A DNA stretch of 64,000 bases, from positions 62,001 to 126,000 of the forward strand of contig BSBM01000152.1 in NCBI GenBank assembly GCA_027924585.1, read 5' to 3'. Numbering within the stretch: position 1 is the stretch's first letter; the number at the start of each line of letters is the position of its first letter. Below the pieces are notes generated by a model. It ran no database searches and was not told the DNA's origin. It saw only the letters and a program-made list of their open reading frames with translations. This document shows positions 44,533 to 55,700 of this stretch, piece after piece. The stretch comes from Larix kaempferi (taxonomy: Eukaryota > Streptophyta > Pinopsida > Pinales > Pinaceae). Both the position numbers and the translations under genes were made by a program.

Positions 44533-45090
44533 GACATATTCAAAAATATTACTGCATTCTTAAAATGACTTTCTCAGCTAAGAGAATTTTAATGTATAGA
44601 CTGAGATTGTTCAGGTACTTACCTCTGAATCTTTCGAAGAAGTATGCTTCAGCTTGGCTGTAGGATTTCAACGTGTCTACAGCAAATTCTGTTACAAATC
44701 CTTCAATTTATCAACCTAGAAGTCGACTGCTCGCGACAGTGGGCTGTCTATTGCTTTGAGCAGCGCCGTGAGCTCTACAGTCCACTCTGTAGGTACTCCT
44801 CCTTGAAAACAGGTTTTCTTCTCTGTGAGTCGCGATATCTACTCATGCAGCTCGTTTACAAACGAAACCCATAATATCTCGTGAATGTCTTTCCACAAAT
44901 ATCTGTTCAACCACTCTACGTCAAATAGACGCAGGTGTCTGTTCTCTTTCTTTGAAAAATCTCTTTCGATCTTATCACACCAATCCTAGATCTCTTTCTT
45001 TTCGGGATGCCAATTGTTTGAACCCAACGGGAGCTGATCTTCTTCATCGCACATTACTTTCCAAATGCACTATTTAATCACTGAGTCTTA
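44533..45090 (-). other. Leader of the second gypsy element
   Basis: Untranslated region between primer site and gag. Nothing coding seen. Confidence 0.65.
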
Positions 45091-45107
45091 GCACGGCAAC
45101 AAAACCA
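45091..45107 (-). other. Primer binding site (Asp-tRNA-like)
   Basis: TGGTTTTGTTGCCGTGC, two bases after the LTR, resembles the Asp-tRNA type site of Athila/Tat elements at about 13 of 17 positions. Degenerate, so moderately certain. Confidence 0.55.
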
Positions 45108-45109
45108 TT

Positions 45110-46640
45110 TGTTGGCGTATGTATGATCTAGAGGTTTCCATCATAGACACAGGTACATCGCGGTTCAAGGAACCAACAAAACCCCTATTTACCGGCCCTT
45201 TCGGCAACAGACTGCGAGTAGGATGAGGTCTCACTCGAGGCGAAGCTGACGGGGTGGTTGCAGAATTAGGTTTGCACAACCTGGTGATGGGAGTGTTAAA
45301 GAGAGACTGGTGATCAGCGCGATAAAGAACTCTTTCTGCGGACAAAAAGGACTGTGCAAAGTCTCTACTTCGCCTTGACTACTTTGGAAAGATGAGGCGC
45401 TTGCGCAACCAGTGCATCGAAGGACTGTGCGGTAGTGGATACTTCCAGCATTACGACAATAAGCTATCAACAGCTTATCTCCCAGCACTCACCATCGGTC
45501 AGCGCATCGACTAGACTGCGCGTCTACTTCAGGAGTTGATCAATTCTAATCAATCTTACTTAACGATCTTTATCCATTCAACGACACTTAGGTTATTATC
45601 TTTACGGTGTATGTAAATGAATGAAACAAACAATACTGCGCTCAAATCCAATGCTTAACTATGTGATTTTCCAACAAATTCATGCATTCAAAGACTTAGT
45701 CGTGCTGAATACTTAACATTCATCCACACATGTATTACTTAACATATTATTTGCATAATTCCTACGACGAGTACATATAAAAGCAATCACAGACAGATAA
45801 TTGCGGCATTAAGCATCCATACTAAGAAAATGAACAGTTGCAAAACACAAAACAATCACACTACATAGAATTTAACGTGGTTCACCCTCAAGATGGAGGC
45901 TACGTCCACAAGAATTGTTGTTAAATTGGTCTTTTGGGAAGGGTACAACAGTTCTTAGTCTGCGCACTCAGTTACAGACTCTCTTCTCTCTTAGATAGGT
46001 CTCTGCGCACACAGCTACAGAGCCTTTACAATAGCTTTCAAGCTTACAGACTCTAGCAAGATCAACAATTAATATTAACCCTTCCCTTACAAAATCATGC
46101 CTTATTTATAGATCATGCTCGTAGGTCATGTCTTTACAATACATAGGAAAAAACCCTTAGGTTTACAAAACATGGCGTGGCTAACTTCCGGCCTGACTGT
46201 CGCCGTCGACAGCTTGCTCTGCCTGCTCCATGCCTTCTAGCTGGGCCACTCGTGGCTCACACAACTTTGTGACAGCCGCAGTCACCAAACGGTTACAACT
46301 GCATCGTGGCTTGTCCCTTTCTGTGTCTTCCGCCTGCCTGTCGCTATGAACGTAGTGTCCTAGCTTCTCAATTGCTTTCCGCCACTCGCTCGAACATGTC
46401 TCTTTCCTCTACCTTTCACCTATTCCTTACTCAAAATAGGTCATGTCCTCGCCTGACCTTTACCCATATTCCTTACCAAAAATAGCTTCTGCGCATCATG
46501 CGTACTACGCAGTCCTTCCTTAGCCATTGCCACTGCGCGACATGCGCAATTTCTCCAAAATTGCCCTCATACCATGTCGCAACGCGCAATGTGTGATTCT
46601 CAAAACTTGGCTTATTTCCTAACTTGGGCCCCACCCAACA
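45110..46640 (-). repeat. 5' LTR of the second gypsy element
   Basis: 1,531 bp; on the plus strand starts TGTTGGCG and ends CCCAACA. Pair of 33115-34663. Shadow ORFs at 45088-45488 ignored. Confidence 0.92.
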
Positions 46641-46645
46641 AGGAT
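46641..46645. repeat. TSD (AGGAT) right of the second gypsy element
   Basis: Matches 33110-33114. Confidence 0.9.
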
Positions 46646-47173
46646 GATCCTTGGGGTGAATGTAATGGTTGGATAACACAATTTAGGGTATTATAACACA
46701 AAACATTATCTCTGGGGATCATGCAGCATGTAGGGGGGCCCTAAACATCAAATAGTAATTTAGTAGGGACCCATGTCCCATGAGTTCAATGTGGTGGCTA
46801 TTTCAGGTTTAGGATAACATGGGATGGTTCTTGCAAATCAAGCCATGGTCTCAAAGATTAAGGGCCATGTGTGGCACCCCAATACATCACATTATTCCCC
46901 AATGCACACTAACCCATCCCACCCATTACAAAGTATACCTCTAACAGTTGGGTTCCCAAACAAGACCCTGAAACATTCTAACATATGGCCTCAAGCACAC
47001 ATTGCCCCATTATCACAATGACCATCTAGAACACCTAGGTACCCCCACATACATGGCCTTGACACATCCTGGTTCATAGACATGCTATGCTCCATTGTAC
47101 AAAAATTGATCCCACACCTCACATGCACCCCTAAACCATTACCCTAGAAATGGAAGTAGACTATTTAAACAAC
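46646..47173. other. Host spacer between the two younger elements
   Basis: No gene. Belongs to the old repeat family of 31560-31860 (shared words such as CCCATTATCACAATGACC and GGCCTTGACACA-like). Confidence 0.6.
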
Positions 47174-47178
47174 TTAAC
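47174..47178. repeat. TSD (TTAAC) left of the copia element
   Basis: Equal to 54249-54253. Confidence 0.9.
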
Positions 47179-47824
47179 TGTTGATGTATATGTAACTTCA
47201 GAATGTATTTCACATATATGTATATTTTATTCCTATAGAGATGTTATTATTCCTCTATACGGAAGTGTCGTCATTTATATTGTAAGTGTCATAACTTATA
47301 CTTGATGGGTTATTAGACCACCTTGTTGGTGTCGGCCCTGTATAAGTCATGTGGGTCAAAGGGTTATTAGACCACCCTATTGGGGGTCGACCATGTGGGT
47401 CAAAGAGTTATTATACCACCCTAGTGGGAGTCGACCCAGTCAGCATTATGTTAAGTGGTTAAGTTGAGGCTGACCTAGTTGAGTAAAGGTTAAGTAAAGT
47501 TAGTGTATAAATAGAGAGTGTGTCTCTCTCATTTTACACATTCTATTCTCTCACTCACACTTGGGAGAGTGGCGCACTTGTGGAGGAGGAGGCTTTGCTG
47601 CTAGGAGAAGACTGTCTCTTGTATTCTGGTTGTATCATTGCTTTATCTATCTCTGAGGAAGTTATTGGGGTTTTTCACCTTTATGGTTTTCCCCAAGTAA
47701 AATCTATGTCTCTTGTGTGCTTGCATTATTGTGTCCATGATTGATATGCTGTAGATATGTTGTACATGTTGTTCTCTCAGTTAAGATCCTAGATCAGATT
47801 GAAGTAAATTCTGAAAATTTAACA
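47179..47824 (+). repeat. 5' LTR of the copia element
   Basis: 646 bp. Contains three imperfect copies of a GGGTTATTAGACCACCCTAT-type unit (about 47300-47440). Confidence 0.93.
47506..47514 (+). promoter_or_regulatory. TATA box of the copia 5' LTR
   Basis: TATAAATAG, in the expected U3 position; the same word is at 53932-53940 in the 3' LTR. Confidence 0.75.
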
Positions 47825-47836
47825 TGGTATCAGAGC
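47825..47836 (+). other. Primer binding site (initiator Met tRNA)
   Basis: TGGTATCAGAGC directly after the LTR; exact match to the common plant copia site. Confidence 0.95.
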
Positions 47837-50820
47837 TAGCCTGAAAGAAGGCATGATATGGCGTGTATGACACTTGTTGCACTTACGATGCTAGGGCTTG
47901 ATATAGCAAAAACCAGTCATCGTAGCACTTTCACTATAAATCCATTTTGGTGAAGTTTCCGGATATGAAACTTTTAAAGGTCGAATATAAGATCCCCATG
48001 TACCTTGTGTCCAAAGGACAACCTCTAATTTGTTGTACTTTGTGATTTATGATCTGTACAATATAGGGTTTCTGCCTCTTCCAGATCTGAGTCAAAATCA
48101 GGTGACCTTGGGAAAAAGGTCATAACGTGGGCTAGGAAGCTCCAAATGAAATTTCGTAAAAAGTGACAGGTAGTAAACAGACTGTACTATTACGAGAAAA
48201 TGTATCAGAGGCCGATGTTGAACCAGTGACACATGGCACTCCGTACAAGTTTTCTCTCCTGTATTATCCCATAAACAGGTCACGTTGCGACACTTGGCCT
48301 AACCTTCTCTTAGAGAATCCAATTCAGGTAAAACCTATCAGGATGAAACGATAATAGGTCGGGATATCTTAGGAAAATGTTTCAGACCCTGTGGATTGAA
48401 AAGTTCAGAGTTACGCTAGAAAAAATCAGGTACATATTTCTGTCAAAACAGAGTTATTTTTTAGCACCTTCATTCATGGCTTCCGGAATTTAGGGCTTCG
48501 GAGAAAGTTGGAATTTTTGTAATCGGAGACCACGGATGGATGCTACTCATCAAAATAAACATTTAGAGACCAATATCAAATTTTGTGGTTGGGTAGAAGG
48601 CCGGGCTTGATCAAACCTGAGTTCGAGACTTTGATCAGAAAGATGGAAAATTAGGGCTTCTGCAAAAATTGGAATTTTAGAAATCTGTGACCATGACTGG
48701 AAGCTCCTCAGGAAAATCAAAGCTTAGAGTTTTGAATCAAATCTTTTGGTTTGGTGAAGCTTCGGGAAACTCAAACCCTAATTCAGGGTCCTCCCCGGTG
48801 AATCCGAAAGTTTCAAAGGAAAAATTGAGTAGTGAAACTTTGCAGTTTTCAAATTCTGAATATACCATTTTGATCAACTCATCAAAGTGCATATTTCTAT
48901 CCTTTCGGAAGTTTGAATTTTTGAGGTTTCTCTGACAAACCCTAATCCAGCTCCAGGTCCAGTTCTTGCAAATCAAGTGGATTGGGTTAATCCTAGAAGA
49001 AGATGGATTGATCACCTGCATAAGTGAAGAAGTTCCTGTCTAAGAGGGAGATGAGGCTAAGGCCTTCCATAAGAAGATTACAAGCAATCTTGACAGGTAT
49101 GGCTTACAGATATGTTTCACGGTTAAGTTTATCATATGTTTGTCTTCATATCATTACAATCTTGATTATTTATTAGACTTGTCGTATCACCTTAATAGAA
49201 GATATTCATTGATTAAGGTTTTGACACTTATGAATGTACTAATGCATTGTGATGTTGTATGAGGTTTATGTTGTTCGCTAACATAAAAGGTACACCAAGA
49301 AAGACAAATCATGTTCTACTTCAAGAACATATGATCATGGTGACATGAAGACAAAGATTCATCCATTGTCATGGATCACATAGAAGATCTACTTTCGAGG
49401 TATGTATAACTTGGTCCTACAATGGTTAACCTATGAGACATGCAGGTTACTAGCATAAGTCACTGAAGAGAACCAAAAGACATTATGCGGGTATGTTAGA
49501 CATAACTAGCTAGCATGCTAATCCAGGTATGTTTTTCCTATATCAAGCTAGAATCCTACCTTTTGTTAGGATCTTATACTATTGTGTTTTTTATAATGAT
49601 TATTCATGAAGTCATAGGTTTGAATAGTCATGGTTGTATGCATATTATGTTTCTTACCATAATTGATGATATGACTAACCAGAAGAATCATGAAGGTATA
49701 GGTTTGAGTAATCACAAGTTTTATGCATATTATATCTCTTATCTTTATTGATGATTTAACTAACCAGAAAAGTCCTATGATCAAATAAGAATATGCATGA
49801 GTAAAAGAAGACTTCCCTGAAACTTTGAATACTAATGCTTATTATTTATGTTTGAAATGATCATGACTATACATGCTTAAGATTATTGTGTTTTGATAGT
49901 ATTAAGATTGTACTAATAAATGTGTGATTATGTATGAGACCTCAAGGATAACACAATGATGATACTAATAAGCATGCATAGTGATTAAGGATGGATATAA
50001 GTTCAAGGACAGGTAACTAAGGAAGCAAAGATCAAGAGGGAGCAAACTCCAATTGTTCCGGCAAGGAAGCAAAGATCAAGAGGGAGCAAACTCCAGTTGT
50101 TCCTGCAAGAAAGCAAAAATCAAGAGGGAGTACACTCCAGTTGTTCCTGCAACAAAGCAAAGGAGCACACTTCAATAGTTTATGTAAGGATGCAGATATT
50201 CAGAGGGAGTTGACCACTTCTCACAATCCACATCAGAATGGAGTTGCAAAGATTCAAAGGGAGTCCACCCAGCAACCAAACAAGATAAGTATTTGAATTG
50301 TCATTTCTTACATAATGTTATTCAATGATGTATATGCTTATGTTCCTAGACTTAGGATATGTATTGTGCATATTAGAATGATTGCATTAATGAACAGTAT
50401 ACTACTAATATGCATTTGATGGGTAAGTGGCCTATGGCACTGTACAACATTCCATTGCTACTTATCTAGAATGAAACCTCTTTGTTGACATGTTAGGAGT
50501 TGTGGACACTCTTAACAATGTTCTGGTAGAGATTGGAAGGCATCTAGAAAGTTATGGAATATGGATAAATGTTGTATTGAAGCATTGGCTAAGATAATTG
50601 CATGACTGTATGACATATTTATTTATGTGTAAGAATTTGTTCTGAAAACTATGAGATGTTTTCTAATCATGCAATTTAAATTGTTGTGTAGGAAATATCG
50701 TATACCATCACCTACAAAAGAAGGAATACAACATTTGTTTAGCAAAAAAGTTATCTATTGAAAATATTGAAGATATTGAAGTTCCCAGGATCTAGGAAGA
50801 ATTCCATGATCGAGGAGTAC
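47837..50820 (+). other. Long noncoding leader of the copia element
   Basis: About 3 kb where gag, protease and integrase would normally lie; no such domains seen on either strand. It contains a degenerate duplication near 48490-48730 (AGGGCTTC... units about 170 bp apart) and a 44-bp minisatellite at 50021-50160. The only ORFs are short and unrelated to known proteins. Confidence 0.7.
50021..50165. repeat. 44-bp tandem repeat in the copia leader
   Basis: Units beginning GGAAGCAAAGATCAAGAGGG start at 50021, 50065 and 50109, with a partial fourth at about 50153. Confidence 0.88.
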
Positions 50821-50998
50821 CAGTCGATCATGAAGATGTTTGGGATGTAGTCCCAAAGGGTAGTATGTTGTGACTTCCAAATGGAACTATCAGATCAAGC
50901 ATGCTGCAGATGGCAGCATAGAGAAATATAAAAGAGATGAAATAGAAGATACACCAGATGGATTTCAAGACAACCTTCTTGAATGGTGTAATCATATA
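50821..50998 (+). pseudogene. copia RT, N-terminal remnants
   Basis: Small collinear pieces of a copia RT: DVWDVVPKG (about 50838), IKHAADGSIEKYK (about 50894-50932) and HQMDFKTTFLNGVI (about 50952-50993), each followed by missing sequence. The pieces fall in the normal order, so internal deletions removed the stretches between them, including most of the fingers and palm. Confidence 0.75.
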
Positions 50999-51330
50999 TG
51001 TGTGCAGAACTTGGTAGGATAGACATCTTTCTATCCAGTTTGGGATCTACCAAGAGTGAAGCGGATTCCAACCTTTACTACAAAGTTGAGGAAGGGAATC
51101 ATGTGATTCTACTCCTGTATGTGGATGACCTGTTTGTAACAGGAGATGACAGATTGATTGCCGACACACAGCAGAAACTTGCTGCCAAGTTCGATATGAA
51201 GAACTTGGGGATGATGCACTATTTGTTTTTTTGGCATGGAGGTATGGCAGAGTGCAGATGGAATCTTCCTTGGACAAGGGAAGTATGCAGTAGAGATCCT
51301 GAAGAGGTTCGAGATGATGGACTGTAAGGA
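50999..51330 (+). pseudogene. copia RT, C-terminal half
   Basis: Reads AELGRIDIFLSSLGSTKSEA, then HVILLLYVDDLFVTGDDRLI (the YVDD active site is intact, about 51117), then KLAAKFDMKNLGMMHYL. A frame change near 51225 cuts it; the correct continuation (GKYAVEILKRFEMMDCKD) is in another frame to 51330. The upstream part of RT is missing (previous entry). Confidence 0.88.
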
Positions 51331-52162
51331 TATGGCCACACCTATGGCATCGAACCTGAAGCTTCTTTGTGATGCTTCATCTGAGCCGGTTGATGTCTCT
51401 ATGTATCGTTAGATGATTGGGTCCTTGATGTATTTGACAAACACGAGACTAGATATTTGCTTTGCGGTGAACACATTGAGCCAGTACCTGACGGATCCGA
51501 TGAGTGTTCACCTGGTTGCTATAAAGCATGTTCCGAGGTACCTGAAGGGTACAGTGGATTATGGGCTCAAGTATGAAGCGAATCAAAAGTTTAACCTGCA
51601 GGGTTATGTTGATTCAGATTGGGTTGGCAGTGCCGCAGATAGGACGAGCACATCTGGATGCTGCTTCAGTATGGGATCAGGTGTGATCTCTTGGTTGAGC
51701 AGGAAGCAGTCCTACGTAGCACTAAGTACAGCTAAGGCAGAGTATGTTGCAACCTGTTCAGCTAGTTGTGAGGTAGTATGGCTATGGAAGCTACTGTCTA
51801 AGTTATTTGATCTCCCATTGGATGCTACTGGTATCTTTTGTGATAACCAGAGTTGTGTGAAGCTGTCCGAGAACCCAGTGTTTCATGACAGGTCGAAACA
51901 CATAGAGATCAAATATCACTATATGAAGGATATGGTGCAAAGAGGAGCCGTGAAGCTCCTGTATATTGCGACGGATGAGCAAATTGCAGATGTGCTGACA
52001 AAGCCACTAGCCAGGGTGAAGATCGAGTACTTCAGGGAGAGGCTTGGTGTTCTTCAGATTGATGACACTTCGAGAAACAAACGTGGACACATTTGCAGAA
52101 GCCATTCCAAGCATGTTGGAAGGAGGATCCTTCACATGGTTGTGGATGTAAGCGTTGGATGA
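51331..52162 (+). pseudogene. copia RT tail and RNase H, nearly open
   Basis: From 51413, 249 codons without a stop: MIGSLMYLTNTRLDICFAVN, then YLKGTVDYGLKYEAN, then RNase H with GYVDSDWVGSAADRTSTSG (first Asp), VALSTAKAEYVATCSAS (Glu), FCDNQSCVKLSENPVFHDRS (Asp), then HIEIKYHYMKDMVQRGAVKL and QIADVLTKPLARVKIEYFRE. All three acidic residues are present. A TAG (about 51410) separates it from the RT part. The last 30 codons or so run past the normal end (GVLQID). Confidence 0.92.
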
Positions 52163-52172
52163 TGAACATCAA

Positions 52173-52600
52173 GACGATGCTCCAATTACTACTCTGTATA
52201 TGCATCATGTTGGATACTTGATATGATCAATTGGATCATTTATATGTATATGTATGTACGCATCATGTTATATGCTGGATATGATCGGTCAGATCATTTG
52301 TATGTATTTTGTATATGCATCATGATGGATGCTTGGACCATGTATCTGTATATGTATCAGGTGGATACATTGTATGATCAGGATGATCATGTATGATGAT
52401 ATGTATCAGGTAGATACTTGGTATGCATCAGGTAGATGCATTATATGATTAGGATGATCATGGATGATGAGCTTCAGGATGTTGCTCTAGATGACATGTA
52501 GCAGGATGTTGCAGTGATGATGATCAGGATGATCATGTGTACATCAGGATGATGTATGGTGAGTATCAGGTTGATACTCTGTGGCCGTGGAATAGGTTAT
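52173..52600 (+). repeat. Array of small compensating hairpins
   Basis: At least eleven inverted repeats with arms of 5-7 bp and mostly 5-nt loops: 52223-52239, 52281-52297, 52317-52332, 52352-52370, 52374-52390, 52403-52417, 52423-52441, 52445-52461, 52520-52536, 52540-52556, 52561-52579. From 52352 the loops all begin AGG. Arms share the inner ATC/GAT but vary outside it in a matched way (for example ATGTATC/GATACAT, ATGCATC/GATGCAT, GAGTATC/GATACTC). No ORF. See findings. Confidence 0.85.
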
Positions 52601-52609
52601 GCAGATAAG

Positions 52610-53330
52610 CATATAATTTGTGCCCTGGGAGATTTGTAGATAGTCTTTCGAGGTTTTTCCTATGGCATGTAATTTGTACCCTGGGATATTTGGAAAATGC
52701 TCTTTCGAGGTTTTGCTTGGGAGGACATATAATTTGTGCCCTGGGAGATCTGCAGATAGTCTTTCGAGGTTTTTCCTATGGCATGTAATTTGTGCCCTGG
52801 GATATCTGGCAGATGCTTTTTCGAGGTTTTGCTTGGGAGGACATATAATTTGTGCCCTAGGAGATCTGCAGATAGTCTTTCGAGGTTTTTCCTATGTCAT
52901 GTAATTTGTGCCCTGGGATATCTAGAAAATGCTCTTTCAAGGTTTTGTCCTATGGCATGTAATTTGTGCCCTGAGAGATCCGATAGGTTGAGCCCTGTGC
53001 TCGTAATCAGTCCTGGGATGCTCTTTCGAGGTTTTTCCATGACCACATGTAATTTGTGCCCTGGGAGATCCAATAGGTTGAGCTTTGTGCTCGTAATCAG
53101 TCCTGGGATGCTCTTTCGAGGTTTTGTGGTGACCACATGTAATTTGTGCCCTGGGAGATCCGATAGGTTGAGCCTTATGCTCGTAATCAGTCCTGGGATT
53201 CTCTTTAGAGGTTTTGTGGTGGGGTCACATGTAATAACTCCTGGAGATCTGGACAGGATGAAAAAGGCCTCAGATGCTCTTTAGAGTTCTTGCTAGTCAA
53301 GAGACTCTTTTAAGGTTTTGTGACGCACGT
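52610..53330. repeat. Composite tandem repeat between RNase H and the 3' LTR
   Basis: Units contain AATTTGTGCCCTGGGA and CTTTCGAGGTTTT. The word AATTTGTGCC (or a one-base variant) starts at 52615, 52671, 52730, 52787, 52846, 52902 and 52961, spaced 56-59 bp, alternating two unit types, then at 53051 and 53141, spaced 90 bp. The open stretch at 52778-53284 simply reads through the array. Confidence 0.9.
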
Positions 53331-53569
53331 AATAAGTCCTGAGATTTCCACAGTATGGCCAGTGATGACGAATACCTGCAGGTGGTGGGCCTACATCCAG
53401 TATGAAAAAGGACTGGCACTGTAGAACTTCCTATGACGAGTAGATTCATAGATTGATTGAGATAGCAGCAGTAGTGATGATGGTGATGACTCGATGACGA
53501 TTATCCAGTGACGATGATCCAGAGAAGATGACTTGTGCTAGAAGACCTGTGTCGAGAAATACCTTCCTA

Positions 53570-53581
53570 GTTAAGAGGGAG
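53570..53581 (+). other. Polypurine tract of the copia element
   Basis: TTAAGAGGGAG just before the 3' LTR. Confidence 0.8.
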
Positions 53582-54248
53582 TGTTGATGTATATGTAACT
53601 TCAAAATGTATTTCACATATATGTATATTGTATTCCTATAGAGATGTTATTATTCCTCTATACAGAAGTGTCGGCATTTATATTGTAAGTGTCGTAACTT
53701 ATACTTGATGGGTCATTAGACCACCTTGTTGGAGTCGGCCCTGTATAAGTCATGTGGGTCAAAGGGTTATTAGACCACCCTATTGGGGGTCGGCCATGTG
53801 GGTCAAAGGGTTATTAGACCACCCTAGTGGGGGTCGTCCCAGTCAACATTATGTTAAGTGGTTAAGTTGAGGCCGACCAAGTGGTTAAATTGAGGTCGAC
53901 CTAGTTGAGTAAAGGTCAAGTCAAGTTAGTGTATAAATAGAGAGTGTGTCTCTCTGATTTTACACATTCTATTCTCTCACTCACACTTGGGAGAGTGGTG
54001 CACTTGTGGAGGAGGAGGCTATGCTGCTAGGAGAAGACTATCTCTTGTATTCTGGTTGTATCATTGCTCTATCTATCTCTGAGGAAGTTATTGGGGTTTT
54101 TCACCTTTATGGTTTTCCCCAAGTAAAATCTGTGTCTTGTGTTCTTGCATTATTGTGTCCATGATTGATATGCTGTAGATATGTTGTACATGTTGTTCTC
54201 TCAGTTAAGATCCTAGATCAGATTGAAGTAAATTCTGAAAATTTAACA
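53582..54248 (+). repeat. 3' LTR of the copia element
   Basis: 667 bp, close match of 47179-47824, with a small extra tandem duplication near 53880 (GACCAAGTGGTTAA-type). Confidence 0.93.
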
Positions 54249-54253
54249 TTAAC
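54249..54253. repeat. TSD (TTAAC) right of the copia element
   Basis: Matches 47174-47178. Confidence 0.9.
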
Positions 54254-55700
54254 TACTAATCATTATGACCCTGAGCACATATTTCCCCATAACCACCATG
54301 AAACCTTCACACACTTACACACCCAACACACTTAGACCCCACCCATTATGGATTGAGGTACATTGTTCCCCAATACACTCTAATGTCTCCAACCCTTTGC
54401 ACATTGTATATCGTAATCCATAGGATCCTCACATGATAATCGATCCCTAAAACACCATAAAATTTGAAATTATGAAATTAAGGTCTCTTCAAAACCAAAT
54501 ACTAGAGTATTAGCTACACCCAGACTGAGAAATAAACGCGGGATATGTGTAATGGGATCCCCTCCATGAGGATAGGTGGGAGGCCATGACTAATGGGTGA
54601 CACAAAGTGGTAAGTGATGGATGGATGACTAGTGTCGAGGTTGGATGACATGGTGTTCAATATAATGGTTGGATAGAGCTCATAGTGTGTAAGTTGATTG
54701 ATCTTCTTATGAATCCCAATTATATTCCTTTAATAATGTAATTGAACCTTCCAGAAGTCCCATTAATAGGGGATGAACTCCCCCGAATATGACTAGTAAA
54801 AGGTCCAATAGATTCAGCTGTAGTGTAGGCATTGGGGGCATATCCTAGTAGCCAACAACTATCTTCCTCAGCTACAATTGCAACCCATGAAATTCAACTT
54901 GGTGATAATCCTATGTTTTGGCCACTAGGATACCCTTCCTCAAGTGTGGATAAGAGATTCATCCTTCAATTATCATAGGTTGCAGGTAAACAGGATTTGG
55001 GTGGATCTAGACACCTTAGAGACACACTAGACCTCGATTTTAGTATTTTGGGGCACCATGCCATTCTTATCTTGTTTTTTTCACACTTGGTATACAAGGA
55101 TTTCAAGATCTCTAGAAAAAAAAACTATGTTTCGAATGAGAAATAATTGAGGGGAATTATTTGGATTCCTAGCCTAGAAACCCTAATGTAGGATATAATT
55201 TGTTTTGTGAACTGAATGAAAAGGAAATAAGTTGGTTAGTTGTGTTGCTTAAATTAAGGTTTCACTTTCATTTATTGGATTTCTCAATGGTTGTGAGTAA
55301 ACATTTAAATTAATCCACATCAAGAATTATAAAATAGATGTGCATTTTAATGGTTAAATAGAAACCTAAAGAATCGCCAATGTTTCCTTGAACTGGATGC
55401 CCTTAAGACTCTCCTATTAGATGAATCGAAAGTTGAGCACTAGATTGACCTACAACTTCTTCTTCTTGTTCTCTAAATTATGTGCGTCTTTGTCTCATAC
55501 TCTCTCTATATTTATCTGACACTTTATTTTGGTCAACTCGTTGGTGATCAGATTTACTAATTTTCTTTGTAATATTTCCCATCTTGATTATTGATTAATT
55601 TATTCTTTCAAGATTTTTGTTTTCAATGTTTATCGTCGATTATTTACTAGTTAATTGTTGGTTGTGGAGCTTGATTATATTCCTGAGTCAGAGGTTTTGT
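54254..55700. other. Host spacer, no gene recognised
   Basis: Continues the host repeat family for the first 250 bp or so, then unique-looking AT-rich DNA without ORFs of note. Confidence 0.6.

Larger units (their letters stand above)
33115..46640 (-). mobile_element. 13.5-kb Ty3/gypsy LTR retrotransposon with an extra ORF, minus strand
   Basis: LTRs start TGTTG and end CAACA; TSD AGGAT. Minus-strand order from the right: 5' LTR, primer site, gag (two sections), a multi-knuckle zinc region, protease, a gag-like segment, RT, RNase H, integrase, an additional ORF of about 960 codons, 3' LTR. The Asp-tRNA-like primer site and extra ORF fit the Tat/Athila side of gypsy, but the gene order has unusual features. 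About 21 differences in the first 220 bp of the LTRs (around 10%). Stops throughout. Confidence 0.92.
47179..54248 (+). mobile_element. Ty1/copia LTR retrotransposon, internally deleted
   Basis: 7.07 kb with LTRs TGTTGATG...TTAACA, TSD TTAAC, a perfect Met-tRNA primer site and a polypurine tract. Only parts of RT and RNase H survive as coding sequence; gag, protease and integrase are absent, replaced by about 2.9 kb of noncoding leader. LTRs differ at about 14 of 300 positions plus a 20-odd-bp duplication, so it is the youngest dated insertion. It could only have moved with proteins supplied by a relative, unless the deletions followed insertion. Confidence 0.93.

Noticed and set aside
47520-47744. 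74-codon ORF in the copia LTR
   Set aside because: Lies in the R/U5 part of the LTR; the aligned 3' LTR copy does not suggest a conserved protein.
52662-53284. ORFs with repeated CNLCPGRS-type peptide
   Set aside because: Read-through of the copia tandem array; unit lengths of 56-59 and 90 bp are not consistently multiples of three.
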